NCBI RefSeq assembly: GCF_001418325.1
Contig: NZ_LIPN01000031.1
Span: 18,004 to 82,003 of the forward strand
Length of the DNA: 64,000 nucleotides
Source of the DNA: Streptomyces atriruber
GTDB taxonomy: Bacteria > Actinomycetota > Actinomycetes > Streptomycetales > Streptomycetaceae
Direction of reading: 5' to 3'
Of the stretch, positions 9,280 to 18,061 are shown in pieces. The notes beneath the pieces are model-generated. The model did no database searches. It was not told the DNA's origin and saw nothing but the letters and a program-made list of their open reading frames with translations. How positions within the stretch are numbered: the first letter of the stretch is position 1; each line of letters starts with the position of its first letter. A program made the translations under genes and the position numbers.

Positions 9280-9587
9280 GCTGCGAGGAGCCGCACGAGA
9301 CTGACTGCAGTGAAGTCCTGGACCATCTCTATGAGTTCCTTGACCACGAGATGCCGGACAGCGACTGCACCAAGTTCGAGACGCACTTCGAGGAGTGCTC
9401 TCCGTGCCTGGAGAAGTACGGCCTCGAGCAGGCGGTCAAGAAGCTGGTGAAGCGGTGCTGCGGTCAGGACGACGTCCCCGTCGACCTGCGGGCCAAGGTG
9501 ATGGGCCGCATCGACCTCATCCGCTCCGGGCAGGCCGTGCCCGAGCAGGACATCACGCAGGACACCACGGCCGCCTCGGACGCCTGA
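9276..9587 (+). CDS. rsrA: Zinc redox anti-sigma factor RsrA
   Basis: 103 residues, a ZAS-family anti-sigma factor holding SigR until disulfide stress expels its zinc. All residues of the classic set are present at the same numbers as in S. coelicolor RsrA: Cys3, Cys11, Cys31, His37, Cys41, Cys44, Cys61 and Cys62, with the H-x3-C-x2-C core as [11 protein letters not shown] 9276 overlaps the sigR stop. The C-terminus (about 65-103) is acidic and probably flexible. Confidence 0.96.
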   Translation: MSCEEPHETDCSEVLDHLYEFLDHEMPDSDCTKFETHFEECSPCLEKYGLEQAVKKLVKRCCGQDDVPVDLRAKVMGRIDLIRSGQAVPEQDITQDTTAASDA

Positions 9588-9716
9588 GCACCTCACTCGG
9601 GCTCCGCGCGGCCCGTTCTCCCCTCTCGTCACTCGAACGTGCTAATTAACGGCAGCCGGGCGCTGGCAGGGAGTGTCCCGTTCTAGTCTCCGGACCGGAA
9701 CGGGGAGGAGAACTCC

Positions 9717-11060
9717 ATGCGGTCGGTGCCGGTACGGGCCCGCGTCTACATCCTGTGCGTCGCCCTGGCCGGCGTGGCCTGCGCCGCGCCCGCCCCCGGC
9801 GCGCACCCCTCGTGGCCGGCCGTCGCGTTCCTCGCCGTCCTCTACGCGGGGTGCGAGCAGATCACCCGCTGCCGCCTGGTCGGCCGCCGCATCCCGCGCG
9901 GCTTCGGCACCTTCTTTCCCGTCCTGCTCGCCGGAGTGTTCCTGCTGCCGCCCTCGGCCGCCGCGCTCGTCGCGGTGCCCGGCGCGCTGCTCGCCCGCGT
10001 CGACCGGCACCCCCGGTGGGTGCGCCGCATCTGGCGCGCCGCCCAACTCGCCCTGGCCGCCTGGGCGTCGGCGCGCGTGTTCGTCGCGCTCGGCGGCCCG
10101 GCGGCCACCTCGGGGCCCGATTTCCCGTACGTGCTCGGGCCCGCCGGAGCCGCCGTGCTCGCCTTCTCCGCCGTGCTCACCGTGCTGGACGGCGGCGTCC
10201 TCGTGACCGCCGAACGCGTCCCCGTACGGACCGCCTGGCGGGGGCTCTTCGCGCGCTCGCTCGCGCCCGTCACCGTGCACGGACTCGCCGGTCTGATGAT
10301 GGCGGTGCTCTGGACCAGTCCGTACGGCCCCACCTCCGCCCTGCTCGTGCTCCTGCCGATGGGCGTCTCCTGCTGGGCCTTCGCGCAGTACCACCGCGAG
10401 CGGGCCGCCCACCAGGCCACCATCCGGGCGCTCGTCCAGGCCGTCGACATCAAGGACAAGTACACCCGCGGCCACAGCGAGCGCGTCGGCCGCGCCTCCG
10501 TGCTGATCGCGCGCGAGCTGGGCATGGACGACGAGCGCGTCGAGGTGCTCCGGTTCGCCGGGATCCTGCACGACGTCGGCAAACTCGGGGTGCCCACCCG
10601 GCTGTTGCAGAAGGACGGGCCGCTGACGCCCGAGGAGCGGCGCATCATCGAGCTGCACCCCGAGTACGGCCACGAGATGGTGCGCGGCATCGGGTTCCTG
10701 GGCGAGGCGCGAGCGGCGATCCTGCACCACCACGAGCGGATCGACGGCAGCGGATACCCCTACGGACTCACGGGGCCGCAGATCCCGGAGTGCGCGCGGG
10801 TGGTGGCGGTCGCCGACGCCTTCGACGCCATGACGTCCACGCGGTCCTACCGGCGGGCCCGGCCCGTCGAGGTGGCCGTGGCCGAGCTCAACCGGTGCGC
10901 GGGCGCGCAGTTCGACCCCGAGATGGTCGGGGCACTGGCCCGCGCCCTCGACCGGTACGGATGGCACCCCGAGGTCACCGCGGACGTGCCGGACCAGGGC
11001 ACGGCCGTGCCGTCCTCAGCCCTGCCCGCACCCGCGGCGGCCCGTCCGGCGGCCCGGTGA
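9717..11060 (+). CDS. Membrane HD-GYP domain protein
   Basis: 447 residues. The N-terminal half (1-225) carries about six hydrophobic helices. The C-terminal half (about 235-430) is an HD-GYP domain with HSERV (253), H285-D286 in ILHDVGKLG, and the hallmark HHERIDGSGYP (338-348). HD-GYP proteins are cyclic-di-GMP phosphodiesterases or nucleotide-binding relatives. A strong GGGGAGGAG site precedes ATG 9717. An inverted repeat (CCCGTTC at 9677, GAACGGG at 9698) sits between the presumed promoter and this site. It overlaps the following degenerate partner by GTGA. Activity is inferred from the complete motif. Confidence 0.88.
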   Translation: MRSVPVRARVYILCVALAGVACAAPAPGAHPSWPAVAFLAVLYAGCEQITRCRLVGRRIPRGFGTFFPVLLAGVFLLPPSAAALVAVPGALLARVDRHPRWVRRIWRAAQLALAAWASARVFVALGGPAATSGPDFPYVLGPAGAAVLAFSAVLTVLDGGVLVTAERVPVRTAWRGLFARSLAPVTVHGLAGLMMAVLWTSPYGPTSALLVLLPMGVSCWAFAQYHRERAAHQATIRALVQAVDIKDKYTRGHSERVGRASVLIARELGMDDERVEVLRFAGILHDVGKLGVPTRLLQKDGPLTPEERRIIELHPEYGHEMVRGIGFLGEARAAILHHHERIDGSGYPYGLTGPQIPECARVVAVADAFDAMTSTRSYRRARPVEVAVAELNRCAGAQFDPEMVGALARALDRYGWHPEVTADVPDQGTAVPSSALPAPAAARPAAR

Positions 11061-12328
11061 GGGCCCCGTCGCGCCTGCCCGCCGCGTTCGCCTGCCTGGC
11101 CGGACTGCTCGCCCTCGCCTCCCTCGTCTGGACCCTCTGGCACGGCATCACCGAAGGCCGGGCCGCCCTCGCCTTCGGCGTCCTGATCACTCTCGGTGAG
11201 CTGGCCCGGTGGGGGAGCGGAGGGGACAGGGAGCCCGCGCCGCTCGGTGCCGCGGGAGCCCTCGCGTACGCCCTGCTGGGCGAGAACTCGGGGCAGGCCA
11301 CGCACCACGGGGTGCTGCAGGTGCTCGCCGTGGTCGTCGCGGCGGCCCTCGTCGGAGCGGTGCCGAACGTGGCACTCGGCCGGGGCCCCACGCTCGACCA
11401 CATGGCGCGGCGCGTACTGACCGTCGGGTTCGCCGCCGCCTGCTTCCAACCCCTGTACAACTCCGGGAAGTTCGGCGAGTGGGTGGGGCACGGGCCGTAC
11501 TTCGCGCTCGTCATCGTCGCCCTGCTCGTCCTCACCGCGCTCTGCGACGCCGTCCTCGCCGCCGTGACGGCGCACGCCCGCACCCGGTGGCCGTTCGGGC
11601 CGCTGCTGCGGGAGGAGCTGCGGGCGATGCTCGGCATCGGCTCCGCCGTCTGCGCGAGCGGCGCCGTGATGGCGCTCGCGGTGGCCGTGGCGGGGCTGTG
11701 GGCACTGCCCGTGTTCAGCCTCCCGCTGCTGCTCACCCAGCTGTCCTTCCGGCGGTACGCGGCGGTCCGGGCGACCTACCGGCAGACCATCGCCTCGCTG
11801 GCCAGGGCCACCGAGATCGCCGGATACACCCCGCAGGGCCACGCGCACCGCGTGGCCGGGCTGAGCCGGGCCGTGGGGCGTGACCTCGGTCTCGGTGAGT
11901 CGGACCTCACCGTCCTGGAGCACGCGGCGCTCATGCACGACATCGGCCAGCTCTCCCTGGTCGACCCCGTCCCCGCGGGCGCCACCGCCGCGCTTTCCGA
12001 GGCGGAACAGCGCCGAATAGCCCTGCTCGGCGGCGCCGTCGTCCGCCAGACCGGGGTGGACGCCGCCGTCGCCGTGGTCGTGGAGCGGCAGGCCGACCCG
12101 TACCGCGAACAGCCGCTCATCGCACGTATTGTGCGGACGGCGAACGCGTACGACGAGATGGCGCGGGGAGAAGGACCCTCAGGGGCGCTGGGCGGCCCGC
12201 TCAAGGCCCTGGAGAGGCTCCGCCTGGCGACGGGCCACGACTACCAGCCGGAAGTCGTGGAGTCCCTGGCGAGGGTCCTGTCGAGGGACGGCCTCACCCA
12301 TGGCCTTACCTCGCGTCCCGCTGGGTAA
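11057..12328 (+). CDS. Membrane protein with degenerate HD domain
   Basis: 423 residues with the same architecture as the preceding gene: an N-terminal multi-helix membrane region (about 1-230) and a C-terminal HD-like domain. It keeps HAHRV and the metal-pair LMHDIGQLS, but the HHExxDGxGYP signature is absent; the corresponding place reads VVVERQADPYREQ. It is probably catalytically altered or dead and may act as a partner or sensor of its neighbour. The GTG start at 11057 overlaps the previous stop (GTGA), giving translational coupling. The start is chosen from this overlap, because the open frame continues far upstream. Confidence 0.8.
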   Translation: MRAPSRLPAAFACLAGLLALASLVWTLWHGITEGRAALAFGVLITLGELARWGSGGDREPAPLGAAGALAYALLGENSGQATHHGVLQVLAVVVAAALVGAVPNVALGRGPTLDHMARRVLTVGFAAACFQPLYNSGKFGEWVGHGPYFALVIVALLVLTALCDAVLAAVTAHARTRWPFGPLLREELRAMLGIGSAVCASGAVMALAVAVAGLWALPVFSLPLLLTQLSFRRYAAVRATYRQTIASLARATEIAGYTPQGHAHRVAGLSRAVGRDLGLGESDLTVLEHAALMHDIGQLSLVDPVPAGATAALSEAEQRRIALLGGAVVRQTGVDAAVAVVVERQADPYREQPLIARIVRTANAYDEMARGEGPSGALGGPLKALERLRLATGHDYQPEVVESLARVLSRDGLTHGLTSRPAG

Positions 12329-12476
12329 CCCATGGGTAATGAGCGGCCGTCCGACCGTCCGTGGTTGGATGCGAAGAAGACAGGAAAAGGGGCGCACGGG
12401 GGTACGGCCCCCGGCGCTGCGCCCCGACGAGAAGCGACCTACGGAAATCGTGGCAGGCGGGAATCAGGCGGGAATC

Positions 12477-13457
12477 GTGAGGATCTTCGGCAAGGGACGG
12501 CACCGGCCCTCCGCCTCATGGCGGCAGGCGACCGACCGCGCGTTCACGCTGATCGGCGACGGCCGGTACGAGGACGCGGGGGCCCTGCTCACGCGCGCGG
12601 CGGATCTCGAACCCTGGCTGTCCGAGTCCTGGTTCAACCTGGCCCTGCTGCACAAGTTCCGGCACGACTGGGAGCAGGCGCGCGCCGCCGGGCTGCGCGC
12701 CGTCGCGCTCCTGGACCGCTCCGCCGGCGCCCCCGACTGGTGGAACGTCGGCATCGCGGCGACCGCCCTGCAGGACTGGCCCCTGGCCCGCCGCGCCTGG
12801 CAGGCGTACGGCCTGCGGGTGCCCGGCGGTGTGGCCGCCTCCGGCGAGCCCACGGGCATGGAGCTCGGCAGCGCGGCCGTGCGGCTCTCCCCGGAGGGCG
12901 AGGCCGAGGTCGTCTGGGGCCGCAGGCTGGACCCGGCCCGCATGGAGGTCCTGTCCATTCCGCTGCCCTCCTCCGGGCGCCGCTGGGGCGAGGTCGTGCT
13001 GCACGACGGCGTCCCGCACGGCGAGCGGACGACGGGGGACGGGCACTCGTACCCCGTCTTCGACGAGATCGAGCTGTGGGCGCCCTCACCCGTGCCGACC
13101 TGGGTGGTCCTCCTGGAGGCCGCCACCGAGGACGACAGGGACGCCCTGGAGCGGCTCGCGGCCGACGCGGGCTTCGCCGCCGAGGACTGGTCGTCCTCCG
13201 TGCGGCTGCTGTGCCGGATGTGCTCGGAGTCCCGCATGCCGAGCGACGAGGGCGACGGGGAACACCTCGATCCGCACGACCACAGCGAGCCCGGTCACCC
13301 CGGCCCGCTCGGCCACCGCAGCCCGGGAGCGCTCTGGGTGCCGGAGCGCGAGTGCGGTCTCGCGGCGCCCGCGGCCCTGGTCCGCGGCCTCCTGGACGGC
13401 TGGGTGGCGGACAGCCCGGATTCCCGGGACTGGCGGGATCTCGAAGAGGTCTGCTGA
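12477..13457 (+). CDS. Conserved TPR-like protein
   Basis: 326 residues beginning VRIFGKGRHRPS. The first 100 residues form TPR-like helical pairs (RAFTLIGDGRYEDAGALLTRAADLEPW, ESWFNLALLHKFRHDWEQARAAGLRA). The middle and C-terminal parts are a Streptomyces-conserved domain of unknown role, with a Cys-Met-Cys cluster (LLCRMCSESRMP, about 240) and a His-rich linker (DPHDHSEPGHPGPLGH). GTG 12477 is favoured; in-frame GTG 12450 is an alternative. It stands 63 bp before def in the same direction. No enzymatic motif is seen; an adaptor role is a guess. Confidence 0.75.
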   Translation: MRIFGKGRHRPSASWRQATDRAFTLIGDGRYEDAGALLTRAADLEPWLSESWFNLALLHKFRHDWEQARAAGLRAVALLDRSAGAPDWWNVGIAATALQDWPLARRAWQAYGLRVPGGVAASGEPTGMELGSAAVRLSPEGEAEVVWGRRLDPARMEVLSIPLPSSGRRWGEVVLHDGVPHGERTTGDGHSYPVFDEIELWAPSPVPTWVVLLEAATEDDRDALERLAADAGFAAEDWSSSVRLLCRMCSESRMPSDEGDGEHLDPHDHSEPGHPGPLGHRSPGALWVPERECGLAAPAALVRGLLDGWVADSPDSRDWRDLEEVC

Positions 13458-13520
13458 CACTTCGCCGTAGGCTGTACCGGCACAAACTCTTGAGGGTTCC
13501 AAGGAAGGCGTACGGCGGAC

Positions 13521-14171
13521 ATGGCGCAGGACACTGAGCAGCAGTACTCGAACGGGGTGCTCCCCGTCGACGACGAGGGCTTCGTCATCGACACCGAGAA
13601 CTGCGAGGAGCGGGAGACGGCCTACCGCGAGCGCGGCACGTCCCGGCCGATCACGGTCGTCGGCAACCCCGTGCTGCACAAGGAGTGCAAGGACGTCACG
13701 GCCTTCGACGACGAGCTGGCCAAGCTGGTCGACGACATGTTCGCGACCCAGCGCGTCGCGCAGGGCGTGGGCGTGGCCGCCAACCAGGTCGGCGTCGACC
13801 TCAAGGTCTTCGTCTACGACTGCATGGACGACGACGGCGTGCGCCACGTCGGAGTGATCTGCAACCCGGTGCTCCAGGACCTGCCCGCCGACAAGCGCCG
13901 CCTGGACGACTCGGGCGAGGGCTGCCTCTCGGTCCCGACCGCGTACGCCCCGCTGGCCCGCCCGGACTACGCCGAGGTGACCGGCCAGGACACCGAGGGC
14001 AACCCCATCAAGGTGCGCGGCTCCGGCTACTTCGCGCGCTGCCTGCAGCACGAGACGGACCACCTGCACGGGTACCTGTACATCGACCGCCTCTCCAAGA
14101 GGGAGCGCAAGGACGCACTGCGGCAGATGGAAGAGGGCACCCCGCGCTACCCCGTGGTGGCCAACGACTGA
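13521..14171 (+). CDS. def: Peptide deformylase
   Basis: 216 residues. It removes the N-formyl group from nascent proteins. All three class motifs are present: [10 protein letters not shown] (motif 1, residues 82-91), EGCLSVP with metal ligand Cys135 (motif 2), and QHETDHLHG with His177, Glu178 and His181 (motif 3). The first about 45 residues are an extension common in actinobacterial copies. ATG 13521 is used. The gene is closed by a strong hairpin terminator at 14214-14252. Confidence 0.95.
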   Translation: MAQDTEQQYSNGVLPVDDEGFVIDTENCEERETAYRERGTSRPITVVGNPVLHKECKDVTAFDDELAKLVDDMFATQRVAQGVGVAANQVGVDLKVFVYDCMDDDGVRHVGVICNPVLQDLPADKRRLDDSGEGCLSVPTAYAPLARPDYAEVTGQDTEGNPIKVRGSGYFARCLQHETDHLHGYLYIDRLSKRERKDALRQMEEGTPRYPVVAND

Positions 14172-14213
14172 CCTCCGCGGCGCCTGAGCGGCGCGGGAAC
14201 CGCGTGACGCGAG

Positions 14214-14252
14214 CGGCCCCTGGTACAGGAACTCTCTCCTGACCAGGGGCCG
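14214..14252 (+). terminator. def terminator
   Basis: An 11-bp perfect stem, CGGCCCCTGGT paired with ACCAGGGGCCG, with a 17-base loop, 43 bp after the def stop. It separates def from the terpene operon. Confidence 0.75.
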
Positions 14253-14473
14253 TTCGCATGACCGCTCGCCTGTGCGAGCAAATCAAGCTGTCAGTGATCC
14301 ATATTCAGTCACGTACGGGGATGTTCTCGGCACTGGGGGGTAGTGAATGGCGCAAATCTGTTCCCTGAACGGTCAGTTGTGGTGCTGAATGGAAAGCGCG
14401 GGGATACGCAACGGCGCGCGCCCGGCACGGCGGGAGGGGCGCGTGTCCTCAGGCGGCTGAAAGGGGTTTGTTC

Positions 14474-15598
14474 GTGCGTGCATATTCCGGGAGCACTTCA
14501 CAGACACATCCGCACACGCGGCCACGTTCACCGGCGGTATCCGTACCGCCGGCACTGGCCGTTCCCATGATCGAAGCAGCGTTCCCTCGCCGACTGCATC
14601 CGTATTGGCCAAAGCTTCAGGAGAAGTCCAGGACCTGGCTGCGCGAAATGCGGCTGATGCCCCCGGACAAGGTCGAGCGGTACGCGGACAGCCTCTGCTA
14701 CACGGATCTGGTGGCGGGCTACTACATTGGCGCGCCGGACGCGTTGCTGACCGCGATAGCGGACCTCAGCAGCTGGTTCTTCGCGTGGGACGACCGGCAC
14801 GACCGGGACTCGGTGCACGACAGGGCGGCACAGTGGCGGCGGCTGTGCCGGGGCCTGCACGGCACCCTCAACGAGCCCCGGCAGTACCTGCACCACAAGG
14901 ACCCGTTGGTGGCGGGCTTCGCGGACTGCGTGCTGCGCCTGTACTCCTTCCTCGGTCCCAGCTGGAACGCCAGGTTCGCCCGGCACTTCCACCCGGTGAT
15001 CGACGCGTACGACCAGGAGTTCCGAAACCGGCGCTGCGGCACCGTGCCGACGGTCGAGGCGTACATAGAGCTGCGCCGGCTCACGTTCGCGCACTGGGCG
15101 TGGATCGACCTCCTGGAGCCCACCGCGCGGTACGAGCTGCCGGACCCGGTGCGCAAGCACCCCGCGTACCGTCGTGCGGCACGGGCGACCCAGGACTTCT
15201 CGGCCTGGTACAACGACCTGTGCTCGCTCCCGAAAGAACTCGCGGGAGACGAACTGCACAATCTCGGAATCAGTCTCATCCAGCACGAGGGAATGACGCT
15301 CGAAGAGGCCGTACGGGAAGTGCACAGGCGCGTCACTGATTGCGTCATGGAATTCATGCAGGCGGAACGGGAAGTCCTGCAATTCGCCGATGAATTGGCG
15401 GACGCGAGTGAGCGGGACGGGGAACTCGCGGACGCGGTGAAATCGTGCGTCTTCAACATGCGGAACTGGTTCTCTTCCGTTTACTGGTTCCATCACGAAT
15501 CCGGACGCTATCGGGTGGACAGCTGGGACGACAGGTCCATGCCCCCCTATGTGACGGAAGAAGCCCTGGCGGAAAACGAACTGGTAGGTGAGGAATGA
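14474..15598 (+). CDS. eizA: Epi-isozizaene synthase (sesquiterpene cyclase)
   Basis: 374 residues, class I terpene cyclase converting farnesyl diphosphate to epi-isozizaene, precursor of the antibiotic albaflavenone. The aspartate-rich motif DDRHD (106-110) and the NSE triad NDLCSLPKE (247-255) are intact, as are the FAHWAW and WFSSVYWFHHESGRY segments typical of this enzyme, which I recognise by resemblance to S. coelicolor SCO5222. GTG 14474 is chosen because AAAGGGG lies 7 bases before it. The stop overlaps the P450 start (ATGA), so the pair is translationally coupled. About 220 bases upstream hold no gene. Confidence 0.93.
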   Translation: MRAYSGSTSQTHPHTRPRSPAVSVPPALAVPMIEAAFPRRLHPYWPKLQEKSRTWLREMRLMPPDKVERYADSLCYTDLVAGYYIGAPDALLTAIADLSSWFFAWDDRHDRDSVHDRAAQWRRLCRGLHGTLNEPRQYLHHKDPLVAGFADCVLRLYSFLGPSWNARFARHFHPVIDAYDQEFRNRRCGTVPTVEAYIELRRLTFAHWAWIDLLEPTARYELPDPVRKHPAYRRAARATQDFSAWYNDLCSLPKELAGDELHNLGISLIQHEGMTLEEAVREVHRRVTDCVMEFMQAEREVLQFADELADASERDGELADAVKSCVFNMRNWFSSVYWFHHESGRYRVDSWDDRSMPPYVTEEALAENELVGEE

Positions 15599-16971
15599 GC
15601 GTCGAATCCGCAATACCCGCTCCCCCCGCGTCGGGCCCCGATCCGTTGCGTACCCCGCCTGTCGTCCGCGGTGGCGCCCCGTTGCTCGGCCACGCATGGA
15701 ACCTGGTGCGTGATCCGCTCGGATTCCTCTCCGCGCTGCGCGACCATGGGGATCTCGTCCGGATCAGGCTGGGACCCAGGACGGCGTACGTGGTGTGCGA
15801 CCCGGAGCTGGTCGGCGCCCTCCTGAAGAACCCCGAGTACGTCGTCGGCGGGCCGCTCTGGGACACCCTGGAGGTGCTCCTCGGCAAGGGCGTGGCGACC
15901 AGCAACGGCAAGCTGCACCGGCGCCAGCGCCGCATGATGCAGCCCGCGTTCAGGCCGGAGCGGATCGCCGACTACGCCAAGGTGATGGAGGAGGAGGCCC
16001 GCGCCACGGCGGGCCGCTGGCGGCCGGGCGCCACGGTCGACGTGAGCGCCGAGATGTTCCGCACGGCCGTGCGCATCGTCTCGCGCTCGCTCCTGGAGGT
16101 CGACTCGATAGGGGACAAGGCGGACCGGATCGCCGACTCGCTGCACACCGTCTTCGACGGCCTCTACCGCCGGATGGTGCTCTCGGTCGGCCCGCTCCAC
16201 CGCGTGCCGACCCCCGCCAACCGGCGGTTCGAGAGCGCGCTGGCCGATCTGCACGCGCTCGTCGACGAGATCGTCGCCGAGCGCCGGGCGGCCGGCCCCG
16301 GCGGGCCCGATGATCTCCTCGCCGAATTGCTGCGGGCCAGGGACGAATCAGGGGAGCCGATAGCCGACCAGGAGATCCACGACAACGTGGTTTCGCTCGT
16401 CGTGGCGGGTGCGGAGAATGTGGCGTCGACGCTGGCCTGGACGTTCCATCTGATGACCGAACACCCGGACCAGGAAAGGCGGTTGGTTGAAGAGGTAAAT
16501 TCCGTCGCCCCGGGTCGCGCGATCACATTCGCCGATCTCAAGGACCTGCCGCACCTCCGCAATGTCGTCACGGAGGCGATGCGCATACGGCCGGCCGCTT
16601 GGATATTCACGCGCCGGTCCGTGGCCGAAACCGATCTGGGCGGCTATCGCATTCCGGCGGGCGCCGACATCGTCTACAGCGTGTACGCGATGCAGCGCGA
16701 CCCGCGTTCCTTCGAGCGGAACCTGGAGTTCGACCCCGACCGGTGGAATCCGGAACGGGCAGCTGACGTACCGGAGTTCGCGATGATGCCGTTCAGCGTG
16801 GGCAACAGGAAGTGCCCCGGCGACCACTTCAGCCTGGCCGAACTCGCCCTGATCCTCGGGACGGTGGCCCCGAAGTGGCGCCTGGAGCGCGTCGCGGAGA
16901 CCGACGCCAGCACCCAGGTCGGCATCACCCTGCACCCCAAGCGGCTCGTCCTGCGGGCCACGCCGCGCTGA
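15595..16971 (+). CDS. Cytochrome P450, CYP170-type (albaflavenone synthase)
   Basis: 458 residues. Its S. coelicolor counterpart CYP170A1 oxidises epi-isozizaene to albaflavenols and albaflavenone. The haem-ligand loop reads PFSVGNRKCPGDHFS and the K-helix region EAMRIRPAAWIFTRR. In the I-helix the canonical acid-alcohol pair is altered: AGAENVAST places Asn275 where most P450s have Thr. A DDLLAE sequence at 239-244 may correspond to the aspartate motif implicated in the moonlighting farnesene-synthase activity reported for CYP170A1. It is co-translated with eizA and ends at a bidirectional terminator. Confidence 0.9.
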   Translation: MSVESAIPAPPASGPDPLRTPPVVRGGAPLLGHAWNLVRDPLGFLSALRDHGDLVRIRLGPRTAYVVCDPELVGALLKNPEYVVGGPLWDTLEVLLGKGVATSNGKLHRRQRRMMQPAFRPERIADYAKVMEEEARATAGRWRPGATVDVSAEMFRTAVRIVSRSLLEVDSIGDKADRIADSLHTVFDGLYRRMVLSVGPLHRVPTPANRRFESALADLHALVDEIVAERRAAGPGGPDDLLAELLRARDESGEPIADQEIHDNVVSLVVAGAENVASTLAWTFHLMTEHPDQERRLVEEVNSVAPGRAITFADLKDLPHLRNVVTEAMRIRPAAWIFTRRSVAETDLGGYRIPAGADIVYSVYAMQRDPRSFERNLEFDPDRWNPERAADVPEFAMMPFSVGNRKCPGDHFSLAELALILGTVAPKWRLERVAETDASTQVGITLHPKRLVLRATPR

Positions 16972-16978
16972 CCCGCCA

Positions 16979-17018
16979 AGGTGCCCGCCCCCGTCCGGCA
17001 GAACGGGAGCGGGCACCT
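16979..17018. terminator. Bidirectional terminator, P450 / nrdB
   Basis: A 10-bp perfect stem, AGGTGCCCGC with GCGGGCACCT, and a 20-base loop between two convergent genes. Confidence 0.75.
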
Positions 17019-17038
17019 GGGGCGCGTCCGGAACGCGT

Positions 17039-18061
17039 CTAGAACTCGTCGTCGAACGAGACCGAGCCCTCCACCGCGACCTGGTACGCCGAGGGCCGCC
17101 GCTCGAAGAAGTTGGTCAGCTCCTGGACGCCCTGCAGCTCCATGAAGGAGAACGGGTTCTCCGAGCCGTAGACCGGCGCGAAGCCGAGGCGCTGCAGACG
17201 CTGGTCGGCGACGCACTGCAGGTACTCGCGCATCGAGTCGGTGTTCATGCCGGGCAGGCCGTCACCGCACAGGTCGCGGGCGAACTGCAGCTCGGCCTCG
17301 ACGGCCTCCTTCAGCATGTCGGTGACCTGTTGCTGGAGCGCGTCGTCGAAGAGCTCGGGCTCCTCCTTGCGGACCGTGTCCACCACGTCGAAGGCGAAGC
17401 TCATGTGCATCGTCTCGTCGCGGAACACCCAGTTGGTGCCGGTGGCCAGGCCGTGCAGCAGGCCGCGGCTGCGGAACCAGTACACGTACGCGAAGGCACC
17501 GTAGAAGAAGAGCCCCTCGATGCACGCGGCGAAGCAGATGAGGTTGAGCAGGAAGCGACGGCGGTCGGCCTGCGTCTCCAGACGCTCCAGCTTCTCGACC
17601 GAGTCCATCCACTTGAAGCAGAACTCGGCCTTCTCGCGGATGGAGGGGATCTCCTCGACCGCGTCGAAGGCCGCCGCGCGGTCCTCCGGGTCGGGCAGAT
17701 AGGTGTCGAGCAGCGTCAGATAGAACTGGACGTGCACGGCCTCCTCGAAGAGCTGACGGCTCAGGTACAGCCGCGCCTCGGGGGAGTTGATGTGCTTGTA
17801 GAGCGTCAGCACCAGGTTGTTGGAGACGATCGAGTCGCCGGTCGCGAAGAACGCGACGAGCCGCCCGATCATGTGCTGCTCACCGGGGCTGAGCTTGGCG
17901 AGGTCGGCGACGTCCGAGTGGAGGTCGACCTCCTCGACGGTCCAGGTGTTCTTGATCGCGTCCCGGTAGCGCTCGTAGAAGTCGGGGTAGCGCATGGGGC
18001 GCAGGGTCAGCTCGAAGCCCGGGTCGAGGAGGTTCTTCTCGCTGTTCGTGGTGGAGCTCAT
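17039..18061 (-). CDS. nrdB: Class Ia ribonucleotide reductase, small subunit (NrdB)
   Basis: 340 residues. The beta subunit holds the diiron-tyrosyl radical for aerobic dNTP synthesis. The FEEAVHVQFY segment (105-114) aligns with the E. coli E115-H118-Y122 pattern, giving ligands Glu107 and His110 and radical Tyr114. Later ligands lie in CIEGLFFYGAF and RDETMHMSFAFD. The C-terminal acidic tail (VSFDDEF) is the usual NrdA-binding peptide. ATG 18061 overlaps the nrdA stop by one base (TAATG). No nrdS-like AraC gene follows before the P450, unlike the nrdABS operon described in S. coelicolor. Confidence 0.95.
   Translation of the reverse strand: MSSTTNSEKNLLDPGFELTLRPMRYPDFYERYRDAIKNTWTVEEVDLHSDVADLAKLSPGEQHMIGRLVAFFATGDSIVSNNLVLTLYKHINSPEARLYLSRQLFEEAVHVQFYLTLLDTYLPDPEDRAAAFDAVEEIPSIREKAEFCFKWMDSVEKLERLETQADRRRFLLNLICFAACIEGLFFYGAFAYVYWFRSRGLLHGLATGTNWVFRDETMHMSFAFDVVDTVRKEEPELFDDALQQQVTDMLKEAVEAELQFARDLCGDGLPGMNTDSMREYLQCVADQRLQRLGFAPVYGSENPFSFMELQGVQELTNFFERRPSAYQVAVEGSVSFDDEF

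Noticed and set aside
11196..11883. Plus-strand frames inside the second HD protein
   Set aside because: Arg- and Pro-rich frame shadows without family signatures.
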